Shown piece after piece: positions 1 to 8,287 of a stretch of 64,000 nt of DNA. The DNA comes from a virus: positions 1 to 64,000 of IMG/VR virus record IMGVR_UViG_3300028416_000501; one strand, written 5' to 3'. The notes beneath the pieces were generated by a model. That model made no database searches, was not told where the DNA came from, and saw nothing but the letters and a program-made list of their open reading frames with translations. The stretch's first letter is position 1. The number at the start of each line of letters is the position of its first letter. A program made the position numbers and the translations under genes.

Positions 1-8
1 TCAATTCA

Positions 9-461
9 ATGGCAGACGCAGAAGCAGAGTACGACGAAGAATTAGAACACATGGATGTGTCTGTAGACAAGGGCGGCATAGTTCCTACTGATAAACTGAA
101 AAAAGAAACAAGACAAAATCGTATTGAATCAACAGGTGTGCTAGAATTTGTTCTACCTATATTTGCAGAACAGCAAGGACTTGATGGTGTTTGGTGGCAA
201 GACAAACTAGACGTAAACAGATATTCAGCACCACGTGGTGTTATTGTTCCTAGCAAGATTAAATCTTGGAAGTTTGCTGTTAACGAAAACTTCGCAGACG
301 GTAAAGTAAAAGGCAAAAGCAGACCAGGCAGAGTAAAGAAGTCAGGTGCTAGTTGTAACGGTAGCGTAACAGAACTAAGAGCAAAAGCAAAAAAAGCCAG
401 CGGTGAAAAAGCAAAAATGTATCACTGGTGTGCTAACATGAAAGGTGGCAAAAAGAAATGA
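9..461 (+). CDS. Conserved phage hypothetical protein, possibly 5'-partial
   Basis: A 150-aa reading frame with no stop before the left edge, so the true start may lie outside the window. The acidic N-terminus is followed by a basic C-terminal third containing GKSRPGRVKKSGASCNGS and ending in a YHWCANMK-type motif. I recall this tail as recurring at the ends of unrelated proteins in T4-like marine phages. The ATGA overlap with the next small gene supports expression. No enzymatic motif is visible, and a virion or head-associated role is only an inference from the neighbourhood. Confidence 0.75.
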   Translation: MADAEAEYDEELEHMDVSVDKGGIVPTDKLKKETRQNRIESTGVLEFVLPIFAEQQGLDGVWWQDKLDVNRYSAPRGVIVPSKIKSWKFAVNENFADGKVKGKSRPGRVKKSGASCNGSVTELRAKAKKASGEKAKMYHWCANMKGGKKK

Positions 462-619
462 GCAAACAAAATTTAACAAAAGAAGAACTTAAACATTATA
501 TTAAAAAACACAAAGAACACGAAGCAAACAAAACAAGTACAAACAAAAGAAATAAATACTGGAAAGAATACTTTATACCTACTAGAACAGAAACTAGTTT
601 TAATATGAATAACTTTTGA
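458..619 (+). CDS. Small basic protein, 53 aa
   Basis: This frame begins at the ATG that overlaps the preceding stop codon (ATGA) and runs 53 codons to TGA. The product is Lys/Asn-rich with a predicted N-terminal helix (NLTKEELKHYIKKHKEH) and an aromatic middle (KYWKEYFIP). The family is not recognised. Stop-start overlap is the usual gene spacing in this genome, which argues that it is real. Confidence 0.6.
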   Translation: MSKQNLTKEELKHYIKKHKEHEANKTSTNKRNKYWKEYFIPTRTETSFNMNNF

Positions 620-640
620 TATAAAATTAGGAAATAAAAA

Positions 641-1537
641 ATGAAAATAGATGATATCATAAATGAAAGAATAACAAGACCTGGCGATGATACAGATCCA
701 TCATTGTGGCAAAGAATTAAAGGATTATTTAAATCTAATCCACTAGGTACTGATGATAGAAAATCTAGACGAAATAAACTAGATGATATTGAAACACGTA
801 GAGCTCAAAAAATTCGAAAACGTAATAAACAAGATACAGATATTAGACAACAGAATAAAATTAAAGGCTTAGAAGTTGATCAATTACAACGTGATAGGTA
901 CAGAGAAAGAGATGCAATTGAAGACAATATCGCTGATATAATTGCACAAAAGAAATTTGGAAAAGATCATCATGAACTTGATGACCTGGATCGTAGAAAT
1001 GTTATTATGACTGCTAGATATCTAGCAAACGATCTAGAAGCATATCCTGATTTACTTGATGATCCAGATTATCAATCTGACTTTAAGAAAAAATATCCAC
1101 AAGGGTTAGTACCGCATTGGGGGAAAAATTTAGATGGAACAGATGCGAAAGATTATTACCATTCCAGAAATGGTGGTTCAGGACCTCGCCCAGAATACAA
1201 GCATCCAGCATTTAAGACAATGTATCAATATGACGAACCTGGATATGATGAAAACTTACAAAAAAGAACTATGCAAGATCAGTATTATACTCGATCACAA
1301 GTAGCAAAAGATAATAATATACAATTCCAACCAAGACAAGACATTTATAATCTTAACACATCACAAGCAAATAAAGAAAGAGATGAAAGAATTGCCACTG
1401 GAAAATCTAATATCAAAAATATAGAAATAAAAAGAAAACTTAATAAAGCAACAACAGATACTCCTACTGATAGCACTCAGAAGAAATTTGCAAGGGATAT
1501 CATGCAGAATAACACAGGTAATAATCAAAAGAAATGA
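641..1537 (+). CDS. Hypothetical protein with capsid-targeting-like leader
   Basis: A 298-aa highly charged, Asp/Arg/Lys/Asn-rich protein with no recognised domain. It opens with MKIDDIINE, which fits the T4 rule for a capsid-targeting leader cleaved after (L/I)-x-E; cleavage after residue 9 is predicted. An AGGAAATAA Shine-Dalgarno region precedes the ATG. Charge-rich, low-complexity stretches (residues 40-100 and 200-298) suggest an elongated or disordered protein that could sit against packaged DNA. The role as an internal head protein is an inference from the leader shared with several neighbours. Confidence 0.7.
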   Translation: MKIDDIINERITRPGDDTDPSLWQRIKGLFKSNPLGTDDRKSRRNKLDDIETRRAQKIRKRNKQDTDIRQQNKIKGLEVDQLQRDRYRERDAIEDNIADIIAQKKFGKDHHELDDLDRRNVIMTARYLANDLEAYPDLLDDPDYQSDFKKKYPQGLVPHWGKNLDGTDAKDYYHSRNGGSGPRPEYKHPAFKTMYQYDEPGYDENLQKRTMQDQYYTRSQVAKDNNIQFQPRQDIYNLNTSQANKERDERIATGKSNIKNIEIKRKLNKATTDTPTDSTQKKFARDIMQNNTGNNQKK

Positions 1538-1797
1538 ATGTAAGCAAAGAAAACATTTGGCATTTTACTTGTGATTACTGTCAAGGTTTTTGGAGTATAG
1601 CGACTATGGATGAGTGGAACCCAAAAGAGTTATACTGTACACATTGTGGAAAACTAAATAAAAATGATAATGGAAAGTTTAGTGAGGCAAAGTTTAAAAA
1701 AGAGGAATGGTGTTCATGTGGACATAGAATTATAGATTGCGATTGCAAGCCAGGATGCGAATGTGGATGCAATAGTAAATTTTTAGGAGCATACTAA
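1534..1797 (+). CDS. Double zinc-ribbon-like small protein
   Basis: An 87-aa protein starting in an ATGA overlap with the upstream stop. The N-terminal half has CDYC (residues 13-16) and CTHC (35-38), a rubredoxin/zinc-ribbon pair. The C-terminal half is a dense cysteine cluster (CSCG, CDC, CECGC). This half resembles the Cys-rich end of the protein at 12614-13660. Metal binding is very likely, but the partner is unknown. Confidence 0.75.
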   Translation: MNVSKENIWHFTCDYCQGFWSIATMDEWNPKELYCTHCGKLNKNDNGKFSEAKFKKEEWCSCGHRIIDCDCKPGCECGCNSKFLGAY

Positions 1798-2306
1798 TGA
1801 GAGCAAATGAATTTGTAAAATTATTAAAAGAAGAATATGATATAGGTCAAGATGAATTCCAGGATGCATATTATGATGAGATAGTTACAGTGGTAACCAA
1901 TGTCTGGAAAAGAAAATACCCAGATGTTGAATTACATAACCCAGAAGATGAGTTCGGGTCTGGCCATACATTTGAAACAAAAACACCGTCACCTGAAGAG
2001 GGAGGTTTTACATTAAATTTTGGTTCTCAATTATATCACACCAAAGATGAACAAGGATCGCCTGAGAACCTGTTTTATATAGTTGTCTCAAATGCGTATT
2101 CAGGCAACTTCAAAGGTGTTGTACTAGATATGTTAGCGAGTGTATATACACTTATGGAAAGCAAACTACAAGAGTATGCACCTGGATCTAATAGAGCTGA
2201 ATTTAAAAGAATGCTTGGCGTTCATCATAATAGAAACAATGAAGCATGGTCAAATATTGCAAGAAAACTAGGTGCAGTTGAAGAACCAAGGGGACGTGAC
2301 CAATGA
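1797..2306 (+). CDS. Hypothetical phage protein, 169 aa
   Basis: The ATG overlaps the upstream TAA by one base (TAATG). The first residues, MRANEFVKLLKEEYD, form an amphipathic helix resembling the short N-terminal leaders of neighbouring proteins, with a possible (L/I)-x-E site. The middle has a beta-rich segment. The C-terminus (HHNRNNEAWSNIARKLGA) looks like the end of an acetyltransferase-type fold, although no CoA-binding loop is visible. The function is unknown. Confidence 0.7.
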   Translation: MRANEFVKLLKEEYDIGQDEFQDAYYDEIVTVVTNVWKRKYPDVELHNPEDEFGSGHTFETKTPSPEEGGFTLNFGSQLYHTKDEQGSPENLFYIVVSNAYSGNFKGVVLDMLASVYTLMESKLQEYAPGSNRAEFKRMLGVHHNRNNEAWSNIARKLGAVEEPRGRDQ

Positions 2307-2524
2307 AAATGGACGACATATACAAATTAAAATATCTAGCAGGTATAACTGATAGAGATGGTAATAAAGTGAAAGAAGATAACGGCGGTAGTAATATAAG
2401 TATTACAGGCTCCGAAAAGGGACGCATTCAGCGTGAAAAGAACATACAGCCTGGAACAGATGAGTGGTTTAAACATTGGTTTTCAAAACCTCATCTAACT
2501 GGCGAAAAATCAACAGGAAAATAA
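2303..2524 (+). CDS. Small hypothetical protein with KYLAGI motif
   Basis: A 73-aa protein overlapping the previous stop by ATGA. It begins MKMDDIYKLKYLAGI, another short amphipathic N-terminal helix of the type repeated in this block. The rest is polar and Gly/Lys-rich. No known domain is recognised; a packaged or head-associated protein is possible by context. Confidence 0.6.
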   Translation: MKMDDIYKLKYLAGITDRDGNKVKEDNGGSNISITGSEKGRIQREKNIQPGTDEWFKHWFSKPHLTGEKSTGK

Positions 2525-2525
2525 C

Positions 2526-2888
2526 ATGGAATTAGAAACAATCATATTGTTTGCTTTAATGTGCAAACATGCAGTAGCCGATCTAGCTATACAATCATTT
2601 AGAGTACCATCTAAAAAGAGGCTTTGGTTAAACAGAGGATTACATTTACATGCAATGGATCACGCAGTACTAACATTTATAGTATTGTTATTCTGGGTTA
2701 ATCCTTGGTTAGCATTGGGATATGCATTAATTGACTATATTGCACACTGGCATATTGATTGGTTTAAATCAAACATATTATGGGTATTTGGAATATCCAG
2801 AGAAGGTAAGGGGTTTTGGCGTCTACAGACAGTAGACCAGATACTACATTATGCTACATATATGTTTATTGTGTGGTTAATGGTATAA
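2526..2888 (+). CDS. DUF3307-like membrane protein
   Basis: A 120-aa protein with four hydrophobic segments (about residues 1-20, 45-62, 63-80 and 105-120). His/Asp residues stand at the membrane edges: KHAVADLAIQ, HLHAMDH, IDYIAHWHIDWFK and VDQILHY. This H...D...Q, H, H..iD, DQ..H arrangement matches the DUF3307 family of small membrane proteins found in bacteria and phages. The biochemical role is not established. It lies in the inner host membrane by prediction. Confidence 0.75.
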   Translation: MELETIILFALMCKHAVADLAIQSFRVPSKKRLWLNRGLHLHAMDHAVLTFIVLLFWVNPWLALGYALIDYIAHWHIDWFKSNILWVFGISREGKGFWRLQTVDQILHYATYMFIVWLMV

Positions 2889-2892
2889 GAAG

Positions 2893-2901
2893 GATAAATA
2901 G
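2893..2901 (+). promoter_or_regulatory. Candidate T4-type late promoter box (GATAAATAG)
   Basis: GATAAATA matches the TATAAATA-type late -10 element of T4-like phages. It ends 5 bases before the ATG at 2906, so a transcript from it would be nearly leaderless. The same box-to-ATG spacing (GATAAATA, 5 nt, ATGAAGAT) recurs at 12097-12110. Confidence 0.45.
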
Positions 2902-2905
2902 TTGT

Positions 2906-3367
2906 ATGAAGATAAATGAAATAGATTGTTGGGATGGTTACAAAAAAGATGGAACCAAGCCCGGCACAGGTAAAAACAAAGGTAAACGTGTAAACAATTG
3001 CGTCAAAGAAGACGAAGTTACACTAGATGAATCACAAGATTTCCATGAAGAGTTTGGATATCTAGGATACAGTATTGACGAAAGTGATCTTTTTGAAGCG
3101 GAATATCAAGGACGTACTGTTAAACTTAACAAGCCAACAAGAGGTGATGTTAAAAAGTTTAAAGTATATGTTAAGGACCCAAAAACTGGAAACGTTAAAA
3201 AAGTAAACTTTGGACATGGCGGAAGCAGTGCTAAATCAAAAGGTGAGAAGACTATGAAAATTCGTAAGTCTAATCCTAAAGCACGTAAGAGTTTCCGTGC
3301 AAGACATAACTGTGATAATCCTGGACCTAAAACAAAAGCTCGTTACTGGTCATGCAGGAAGTGGTGA
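2906..3367 (+). CDS. Phage protein with RHNCDNPGPK...YWSC motif
   Basis: A 153-aa protein. I chose the ATG at 2906 (MKINEIDCWDGY) over an in-frame ATG at 2816 because the latter lies inside the membrane-protein gene, and the leader MKIxEI matches its neighbours. It contains CWDGYKKDGTKPGTGKNKG, acidic candidate cleavage sites (DLFE/AE), and a basic tail FRARHNCDNPGPK...YWSC. I recall such a tail in many T4-like marine phage head or structural proteins. It is probably virion-associated (inference). Confidence 0.7.
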   Translation: MKINEIDCWDGYKKDGTKPGTGKNKGKRVNNCVKEDEVTLDESQDFHEEFGYLGYSIDESDLFEAEYQGRTVKLNKPTRGDVKKFKVYVKDPKTGNVKKVNFGHGGSSAKSKGEKTMKIRKSNPKARKSFRARHNCDNPGPKTKARYWSCRKW

Positions 3368-3373
3368 TTCTAG

Positions 3374-6337
3374 ATGAGAATAACTGAAGTAGACAAAGGT
3401 TTAACACAAAGTGAACTGGATCAATTAGAAGTCTTTGCAGATAGATTATTTGCGAAGGTAGGCATTGATGTAGAGTTTACCCGTCACTTCTTAGATCGTG
3501 TAAATGACGAACGTAATGTAAAACAAATTACAGCAAGTGAACTTACAAGATTATTTAAACAAGAATATAAACGTTGGGGTAAACCTATTGCACAAATGGG
3601 CCCAGACTCAGAAGCAGTACTAAAAGATTTAGCAACAGACGTAAACATACCATTTGCTTTACGTTGGGACAAAGAAAACAACGAATTAGATCTCATTGCT
3701 AAAACAGTGATGCGTAAAAAGAATTTTAAAACATCTAACAAAGAGTTTGAAGTACAATCAGTTGATTACTCGTTAGATAATATACAACACAAAAAAGTAT
3801 TTGAATCAATACAACAACTCAACGAAGCAGGCCCGGCAGCATTAGCAGTACCAGTTGGTATTGCGGCATGGAATGCCTATGTATATTCCAGATATGCTCA
3901 AGCAGCTTGGTTTACTGCAAAATTTACTGCAACTACAGCCGCAGCATATATTGTTGCTAATGCAGATGACTTTGGCTGGCTTGAAAGAAAAATGGCTTCA
4001 TCGGCTATTCTTGCATATCAACTATGGGACAAAGTTAGAGGCGTACAAGATATGAGCAGTGTTCAGTGGAGAGACACTAATGCATCAGCAATGGCAGCCG
4101 GACAACAAGGAGCTGAAAATCCATTAGGTCCTAGGCCAACTGCAGATATTGACGGTGATCCATATGGTATTATAAATGCTAGGCAACAAGTAGCCGCAGG
4201 ACAGTTAGGCGCACAAGCACGTTTAGATTTAGCGTTAGCAGATTTGGCCGCTGATCAAAAAGCATGGGATATTGAATCTAATAGAAATAAAGACAAGGAT
4301 GCAAGTGCTGGCGCAATGGCATCAGGTCAAACAGGCGCTACTTTAACACAATTAACATTAGATGCTAGTCAACAATTAAATGGAGAACTAGCCGCAGGTG
4401 TAAGTGAATTAACTGCAAATGCAAATATAGAAACTGAAATAGATAACGAAGAATTAGATAAAATAGCAATAGCAACTGCTAATGCTCAAAATTTAGTAAG
4501 TGATAACAATCTTATAAAACTAGCAACTACAGTAACACAAGCAAGACAAAACGATGATAGTGATGCACAACTTATTTCATTAGCAACTAAAATTGCAACA
4601 GCTCAACAGGCAGCAGCCAAAGTAACTGCACAAAATACAGCCAGTGATGCTAAATTAATTGCACTTGGACAACAAGTAGCACAACAACAAGCAGATAAAT
4701 TAGCAACAGAATTAAGTGATAAAAAACTAATTGCACTTGGACAACAAGTAGCACAACAACAATCAGATGCTAAAGCAACAGAATTAAGTGATAAAAAACT
4801 AATTGCACTTGGACAACAAGTAGCACAACAAAAAGCAATTGCGGCTGCAAATGCTACCAGTGATGCTAACTTAATAGCACTTGGACAACAAGTAGCACAA
4901 CAACAAGCAACTGCACAAAATACAGCCAGTGATGCTAAATTAATTGCACTTGGACAACAAGTAGCACAACAAGAAATAGATACACAAAATGCAACAAGTG
5001 ATGCAAAACTTATTGGACTAGCACAACAACTAGCAGGACAACAAGCAAATGATGTATCTGATGCAAAACTAATTGCACTTGGTCAAGCATATAAGGATGC
5101 TAAAACAAATGCAGCCAGTGATGCAAAACTAATTGCATTAGCAAATGCAGTAAATGATGTTAACATTGAACTTGATCTTCCAATTGATGGTACTAAAGAT
5201 AATGATGTTAAAATTGATATTCCGGCTGAGATTCCATCCGATGTGACAACTACATATCCTGGAGATGCTGGTGCAATAGACGGAGTAGATAATCCAAAAA
5301 TTGCTTATCCAATTCCACACGCCACTGATATTGATATAGCTGGCCCAAGTGCAATTGCAACAACACTAATTACTCCAAACAATAATAACAATAAGAAAAA
5401 TAACAAAAAAACTAGAAAAAAATATAAAACAGGTGGAGATGATTCTGCATATTGGGATACAGATTTAAGAGGCTGGGTTAAAAAGTATGGAACATTTGAA
5501 AGCAAAGAATTTTTTAAAAAATATTTCACATTAAATGAAGGTGGAGCAATGCCAGGTGTTGGTGCTATTCATATTGATGAGATTACTCCAACACTACAAG
5601 CATTAGAAAAATCAATAGGTGTTGACTTAATGAACAACACATTAGGTAGTGTAGGTAAAAGACAATTCAGTGGAGACATTGATGTAGCACTACAAATACA
5701 ACCAGAAGAATTACCAGCATTCATAGAAGAACTTAAAAAGAATCCACTAGTACTAGACATTGCTAAGACTAGTGTTATTATGACAAAAGTTAAAATTATG
5801 GACTTTGATGAATCTAAGTCAGATGGCAGACCACGTACAGGATTTGTACAAGTAGACTTTATGCCAGGCGACCCAGGTTGGATGAAAACTTATTATCACT
5901 CACCAAGTGAAACAGAATCAAAATACAAAGGCGTATATCGTAACATTATGATTGCTACATTAGCCGCAGTACACAACAGAGATAAAAGTGATGCTAAATT
6001 AGATGACGGTAGAGCTATGGAAGAAAGACGCTTTATGTGGAGTCCAACTGAGGGATTGTTGCGTGTACAACGCACACCAGTTCCTAAGAAAAGTGGCGAT
6101 GGATATACTAAAAAGAATAAAAATGAAACAATAGACGGTCCTTGGAAACAACCAGATGAGATTGCAACACAACTAGGTTTAGACAGTGGAAAAGATTTAA
6201 ACAGTTTTGAATCATTACTAGCCGCAGTTAAAAAGAATTGGACCAAAGAAAAATTACAGTATGTTATAGATGGATTCAAGCAAAACAATGTTGTACAAGA
6301 CATTGGCGTGCCTGAGGAATTAGACGATGTTAATTAA
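3374..6337 (+). CDS. Large repeat protein with C-terminal nucleotidyltransferase-like domain; probable processed internal protein
   Basis: 987 aa in three parts. Residues 1-151 form a globular N-domain ending at LNE/AG. Residues 152-722 are Ala/Gln/Asp-rich, with a hydrophobic segment near 153-200 and SDAKLIALGQQVAQQ-type repeats at about 376-592. This part ends at a second LNE/GG site. Residues 723-987 contain GS-x8-DID (G758-S759, D768, D770) and a later acidic D828 (QVDFM), which is the nucleotidyltransferase (Pol beta-like) pattern. Both LNE sites fit prohead-protease cleavage, which would release three pieces. A NTP-transfer activity is inferred, not shown. Confidence 0.7.
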   Translation: MRITEVDKGLTQSELDQLEVFADRLFAKVGIDVEFTRHFLDRVNDERNVKQITASELTRLFKQEYKRWGKPIAQMGPDSEAVLKDLATDVNIPFALRWDKENNELDLIAKTVMRKKNFKTSNKEFEVQSVDYSLDNIQHKKVFESIQQLNEAGPAALAVPVGIAAWNAYVYSRYAQAAWFTAKFTATTAAAYIVANADDFGWLERKMASSAILAYQLWDKVRGVQDMSSVQWRDTNASAMAAGQQGAENPLGPRPTADIDGDPYGIINARQQVAAGQLGAQARLDLALADLAADQKAWDIESNRNKDKDASAGAMASGQTGATLTQLTLDASQQLNGELAAGVSELTANANIETEIDNEELDKIAIATANAQNLVSDNNLIKLATTVTQARQNDDSDAQLISLATKIATAQQAAAKVTAQNTASDAKLIALGQQVAQQQADKLATELSDKKLIALGQQVAQQQSDAKATELSDKKLIALGQQVAQQKAIAAANATSDANLIALGQQVAQQQATAQNTASDAKLIALGQQVAQQEIDTQNATSDAKLIGLAQQLAGQQANDVSDAKLIALGQAYKDAKTNAASDAKLIALANAVNDVNIELDLPIDGTKDNDVKIDIPAEIPSDVTTTYPGDAGAIDGVDNPKIAYPIPHATDIDIAGPSAIATTLITPNNNNNKKNNKKTRKKYKTGGDDSAYWDTDLRGWVKKYGTFESKEFFKKYFTLNEGGAMPGVGAIHIDEITPTLQALEKSIGVDLMNNTLGSVGKRQFSGDIDVALQIQPEELPAFIEELKKNPLVLDIAKTSVIMTKVKIMDFDESKSDGRPRTGFVQVDFMPGDPGWMKTYYHSPSETESKYKGVYRNIMIATLAAVHNRDKSDAKLDDGRAMEERRFMWSPTEGLLRVQRTPVPKKSGDGYTKKNKNETIDGPWKQPDEIATQLGLDSGKDLNSFESLLAAVKKNWTKEKLQYVIDGFKQNNVVQDIGVPEELDDVN
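4499..5150 (+). repeat. In-frame tandem repeats (24-aa units)
   Basis: About ten copies of a unit starting with codons for S-D-(A/K)-(K/N/Q)-L-I-(A/G)-L. Clear starts are at 4643, 4715, 4787, 4859, 4928, 4997, 5057 and 5117; 4499 and 4558 start more divergent copies. The central copies are spaced exactly 72 bases and are nearly identical over their first 45 bases. Later copies shorten to 69 and 60 bases. The coding phase is kept throughout, so this is a protein repeat (probably a helical rod) rather than a non-coding array. Confidence 0.9.
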
Positions 6338-7055
6338 CGAAATAACAAAAGCGAATCTAAATGAAAGTAATGTTATTAGAGATGTTGCTAAAGAACTTAA
6401 TATACCATTTGCAATAGCTATGGAACTTTCTAATAAAGAAAGTTCTCAAGGTCAGTTTGATAAAGATGGTAATACTATTGTAGGTGATAAAAACTTAAAA
6501 AATAAAGCATATGGAATGTCTCAGGTTAGATTGCCTGCATTAAAAGATGTCAATAGGTTATATGGAACAAACTATTCATTAGATGATATAAAAAATGATG
6601 CAAATATAAATGCTAAGGTAGGATTATTGTATTTTAAAGCACAAGGTGATTTTTATGGTGCAACAGATTATATAGAACAACTTAGAGGATATAACGGCGG
6701 TCCTAACGCAATTAAAGGTGATGTAGCATCAGCAAATAGTTATGCAAATGATATTTTTGATAAAGCAGTGATGAATTACAATGGCGCAGATGCGTTAGAA
6801 AACTTTGGGCTAAACGAAGCTAGTCCTTGGGAATTACTTAAAAGAAAAGTAACACCAGTAGTACAAAAAGACAAATACCAACGTGTTGCAGAAAAACTAC
6901 ATGCAATGTTATTACGCAAACAAAAAGAAAACGGTGGTGTATTTAGACATGCATTAGGTTGGTACACATATAATATTGGTACTTCATACAAAGGCATTGA
7001 TCATAAAGTTCTTCATCAATATTACTTAGATAATTTTGATGTAGTTGTTGATTAA
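6327..7055 (+). CDS. SLT-type lytic transglycosylase
   Basis: A 242-aa protein overlapping the previous gene by 11 bases. Residues 17-145 match the lytic transglycosylase (goose-lysozyme-like) fold. The catalytic-type Glu is in NKESSQG (E38), followed by AYGMSQVRLPAL (61-72), a helix with the conserved Asn (DANINAKVGL), and YNGGPNAI (122-129). The family cleaves peptidoglycan between MurNAc and GlcNAc. An LNE/AS site at 162-165 separates this domain from a C-terminal unit (165-242). With the leader MLINEI it suggests a virion-packaged enzyme that helps DNA pass the cell wall. Confidence 0.8.
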   Translation: MLINEITKANLNESNVIRDVAKELNIPFAIAMELSNKESSQGQFDKDGNTIVGDKNLKNKAYGMSQVRLPALKDVNRLYGTNYSLDDIKNDANINAKVGLLYFKAQGDFYGATDYIEQLRGYNGGPNAIKGDVASANSYANDIFDKAVMNYNGADALENFGLNEASPWELLKRKVTPVVQKDKYQRVAEKLHAMLLRKQKENGGVFRHALGWYTYNIGTSYKGIDHKVLHQYYLDNFDVVVD

Positions 7056-7060
7056 TACAC

Positions 7061-7090
7061 TTGACAACTATATACATTATAATGTATAAT
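7061..7090 (+). promoter_or_regulatory. Sigma70-type promoter for radical SAM pair
   Basis: TTGACA (7061-7066), an 18-base spacer and TATAAT (7085-7090): a consensus host-type promoter. It sits in the only gap before the radical SAM gene at 7109. A GAGGA Shine-Dalgarno follows. Confidence 0.8.
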
Positions 7091-7108
7091 GTAGGCTAAG
7101 AGGAACCT

Positions 7109-8287
7109 ATGACAGACAAATATTGCATATACACAAACAACTTTACATTCGTTGACAACGACGGCTATGTAGCGTTATGTTGTAAAAATCTAAAAAACAA
7201 ATTATCCAATTATCACATAAAAGATTATAAACTTAGTGAAATATGGAATAGTCCCGAAATGCACGCCGTCAGAGCAGAAATAGCCTCCGGTGGTGAACCT
7301 AATGGTTGTTTTAAATGTTACGATCCCGAAAGAGATGGAATACGTAGTTTTAGACAAAAAGCATTAGGAATGATTAATAGAGGAATTCCATTTGAAGATG
7401 AAAAAATACATGCACTTGATTTAAGATTAGGTAACGTATGTAACTTGTCATGTGTTATGTGTTTTGCTGGTAATAGTAATAAAATATTACATCAACACAA
7501 ATCAATGGCTGAACATTTTGATTGGAAAGAAGGCAGACTAGAAAAAGAAGCAGTTAAGTATCACAAAAGCAATTACGACTGGAGTGATGATCCGCAAGCA
7601 TGGGATAACATTATTAGCAGTGTAGATAAAAATCTAAAGCATGTTTATCTAGCAGGTGGTGAACCTTTTTATCTTAAAAACTTTCCAACAACAGTACAAC
7701 GTCTAGGCAGCTTGGCTCCTGGTGCTAGATTTGTTATTAATACAAATGGCACAAGACTGTTAAGAGAAAAAGATTTAAAACAACTAAAAACAGTGGAAAA
7801 TGTATTCCTAAGATTTAGTGTAGACGGTTGGGGCGCCGCAGATGAGTGGACTAGGCAAGATACAGTGTGGGAAGAAAAACTACAAGTAATGGATCAGTAC
7901 TATAATCACTTTAAATTAAAAGTGTGGGACATTACAGCTAATAGTTTAAGTGTAAGGCACATACCTACACTTATCAAACATTTATGGGAAAAATACCCAA
8001 ATGCAAAAGTACAAATTCGTCCAGTTGTTAATAAAACCGAAGTTCTTATGGAAAACATTCCAGATAGATTTAAAGCAGAATCATTGCGTTTCTTTGAAGA
8101 AAATAAACTAAGACTCGAAGGAGTTGATCATGTTATAAATGAAATGCGTAAACCATTTAATAATGATATGAAACGTAAACATACAGTAAGACATTTTGTA
8201 AACTATTACGATACACATGGAGTAGTTACTCTAGATAGTTTTGATCCTGAGTTAGCAGAATGGATCAATAGCGATGCAGAAGAATAG
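7109..8287 (+). CDS. Radical SAM enzyme, N-terminal twitch type
   Basis: 392 aa. The radical SAM cluster motif CNLSCVMC (C111, C115, C118) would bind the 4Fe-4S cluster that cleaves S-adenosylmethionine, and YLAGGEPF supplies the SAM-binding GGEP. In front of the core lies a second cysteine set: C6, C24-C25 and C67-x2-C70, followed by D-G-x-R-S-F-R. This matches the twitch-type auxiliary-cluster domain placed at the N-terminus. The substrate is unknown. The gene follows its own strong promoter and overlaps the next radical SAM gene by 14 bases. Confidence 0.9.
   Translation: MTDKYCIYTNNFTFVDNDGYVALCCKNLKNKLSNYHIKDYKLSEIWNSPEMHAVRAEIASGGEPNGCFKCYDPERDGIRSFRQKALGMINRGIPFEDEKIHALDLRLGNVCNLSCVMCFAGNSNKILHQHKSMAEHFDWKEGRLEKEAVKYHKSNYDWSDDPQAWDNIISSVDKNLKHVYLAGGEPFYLKNFPTTVQRLGSLAPGARFVINTNGTRLLREKDLKQLKTVENVFLRFSVDGWGAADEWTRQDTVWEEKLQVMDQYYNHFKLKVWDITANSLSVRHIPTLIKHLWEKYPNAKVQIRPVVNKTEVLMENIPDRFKAESLRFFEENKLRLEGVDHVINEMRKPFNNDMKRKHTVRHFVNYYDTHGVVTLDSFDPELAEWINSDAEE

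Noticed and set aside
4499-5150. Regular ~72-base repeats that might be a CRISPR array or origin iterons
   Set aside because: Repeats keep the reading frame of a long open gene, vary at third codon positions and shorten by multiples of three; they encode protein repeats.
5896-6303. 135-aa antisense frame opposite the nucleotidyltransferase-like domain
   Set aside because: Shadow of codon bias in the real gene; no motif or start signal.
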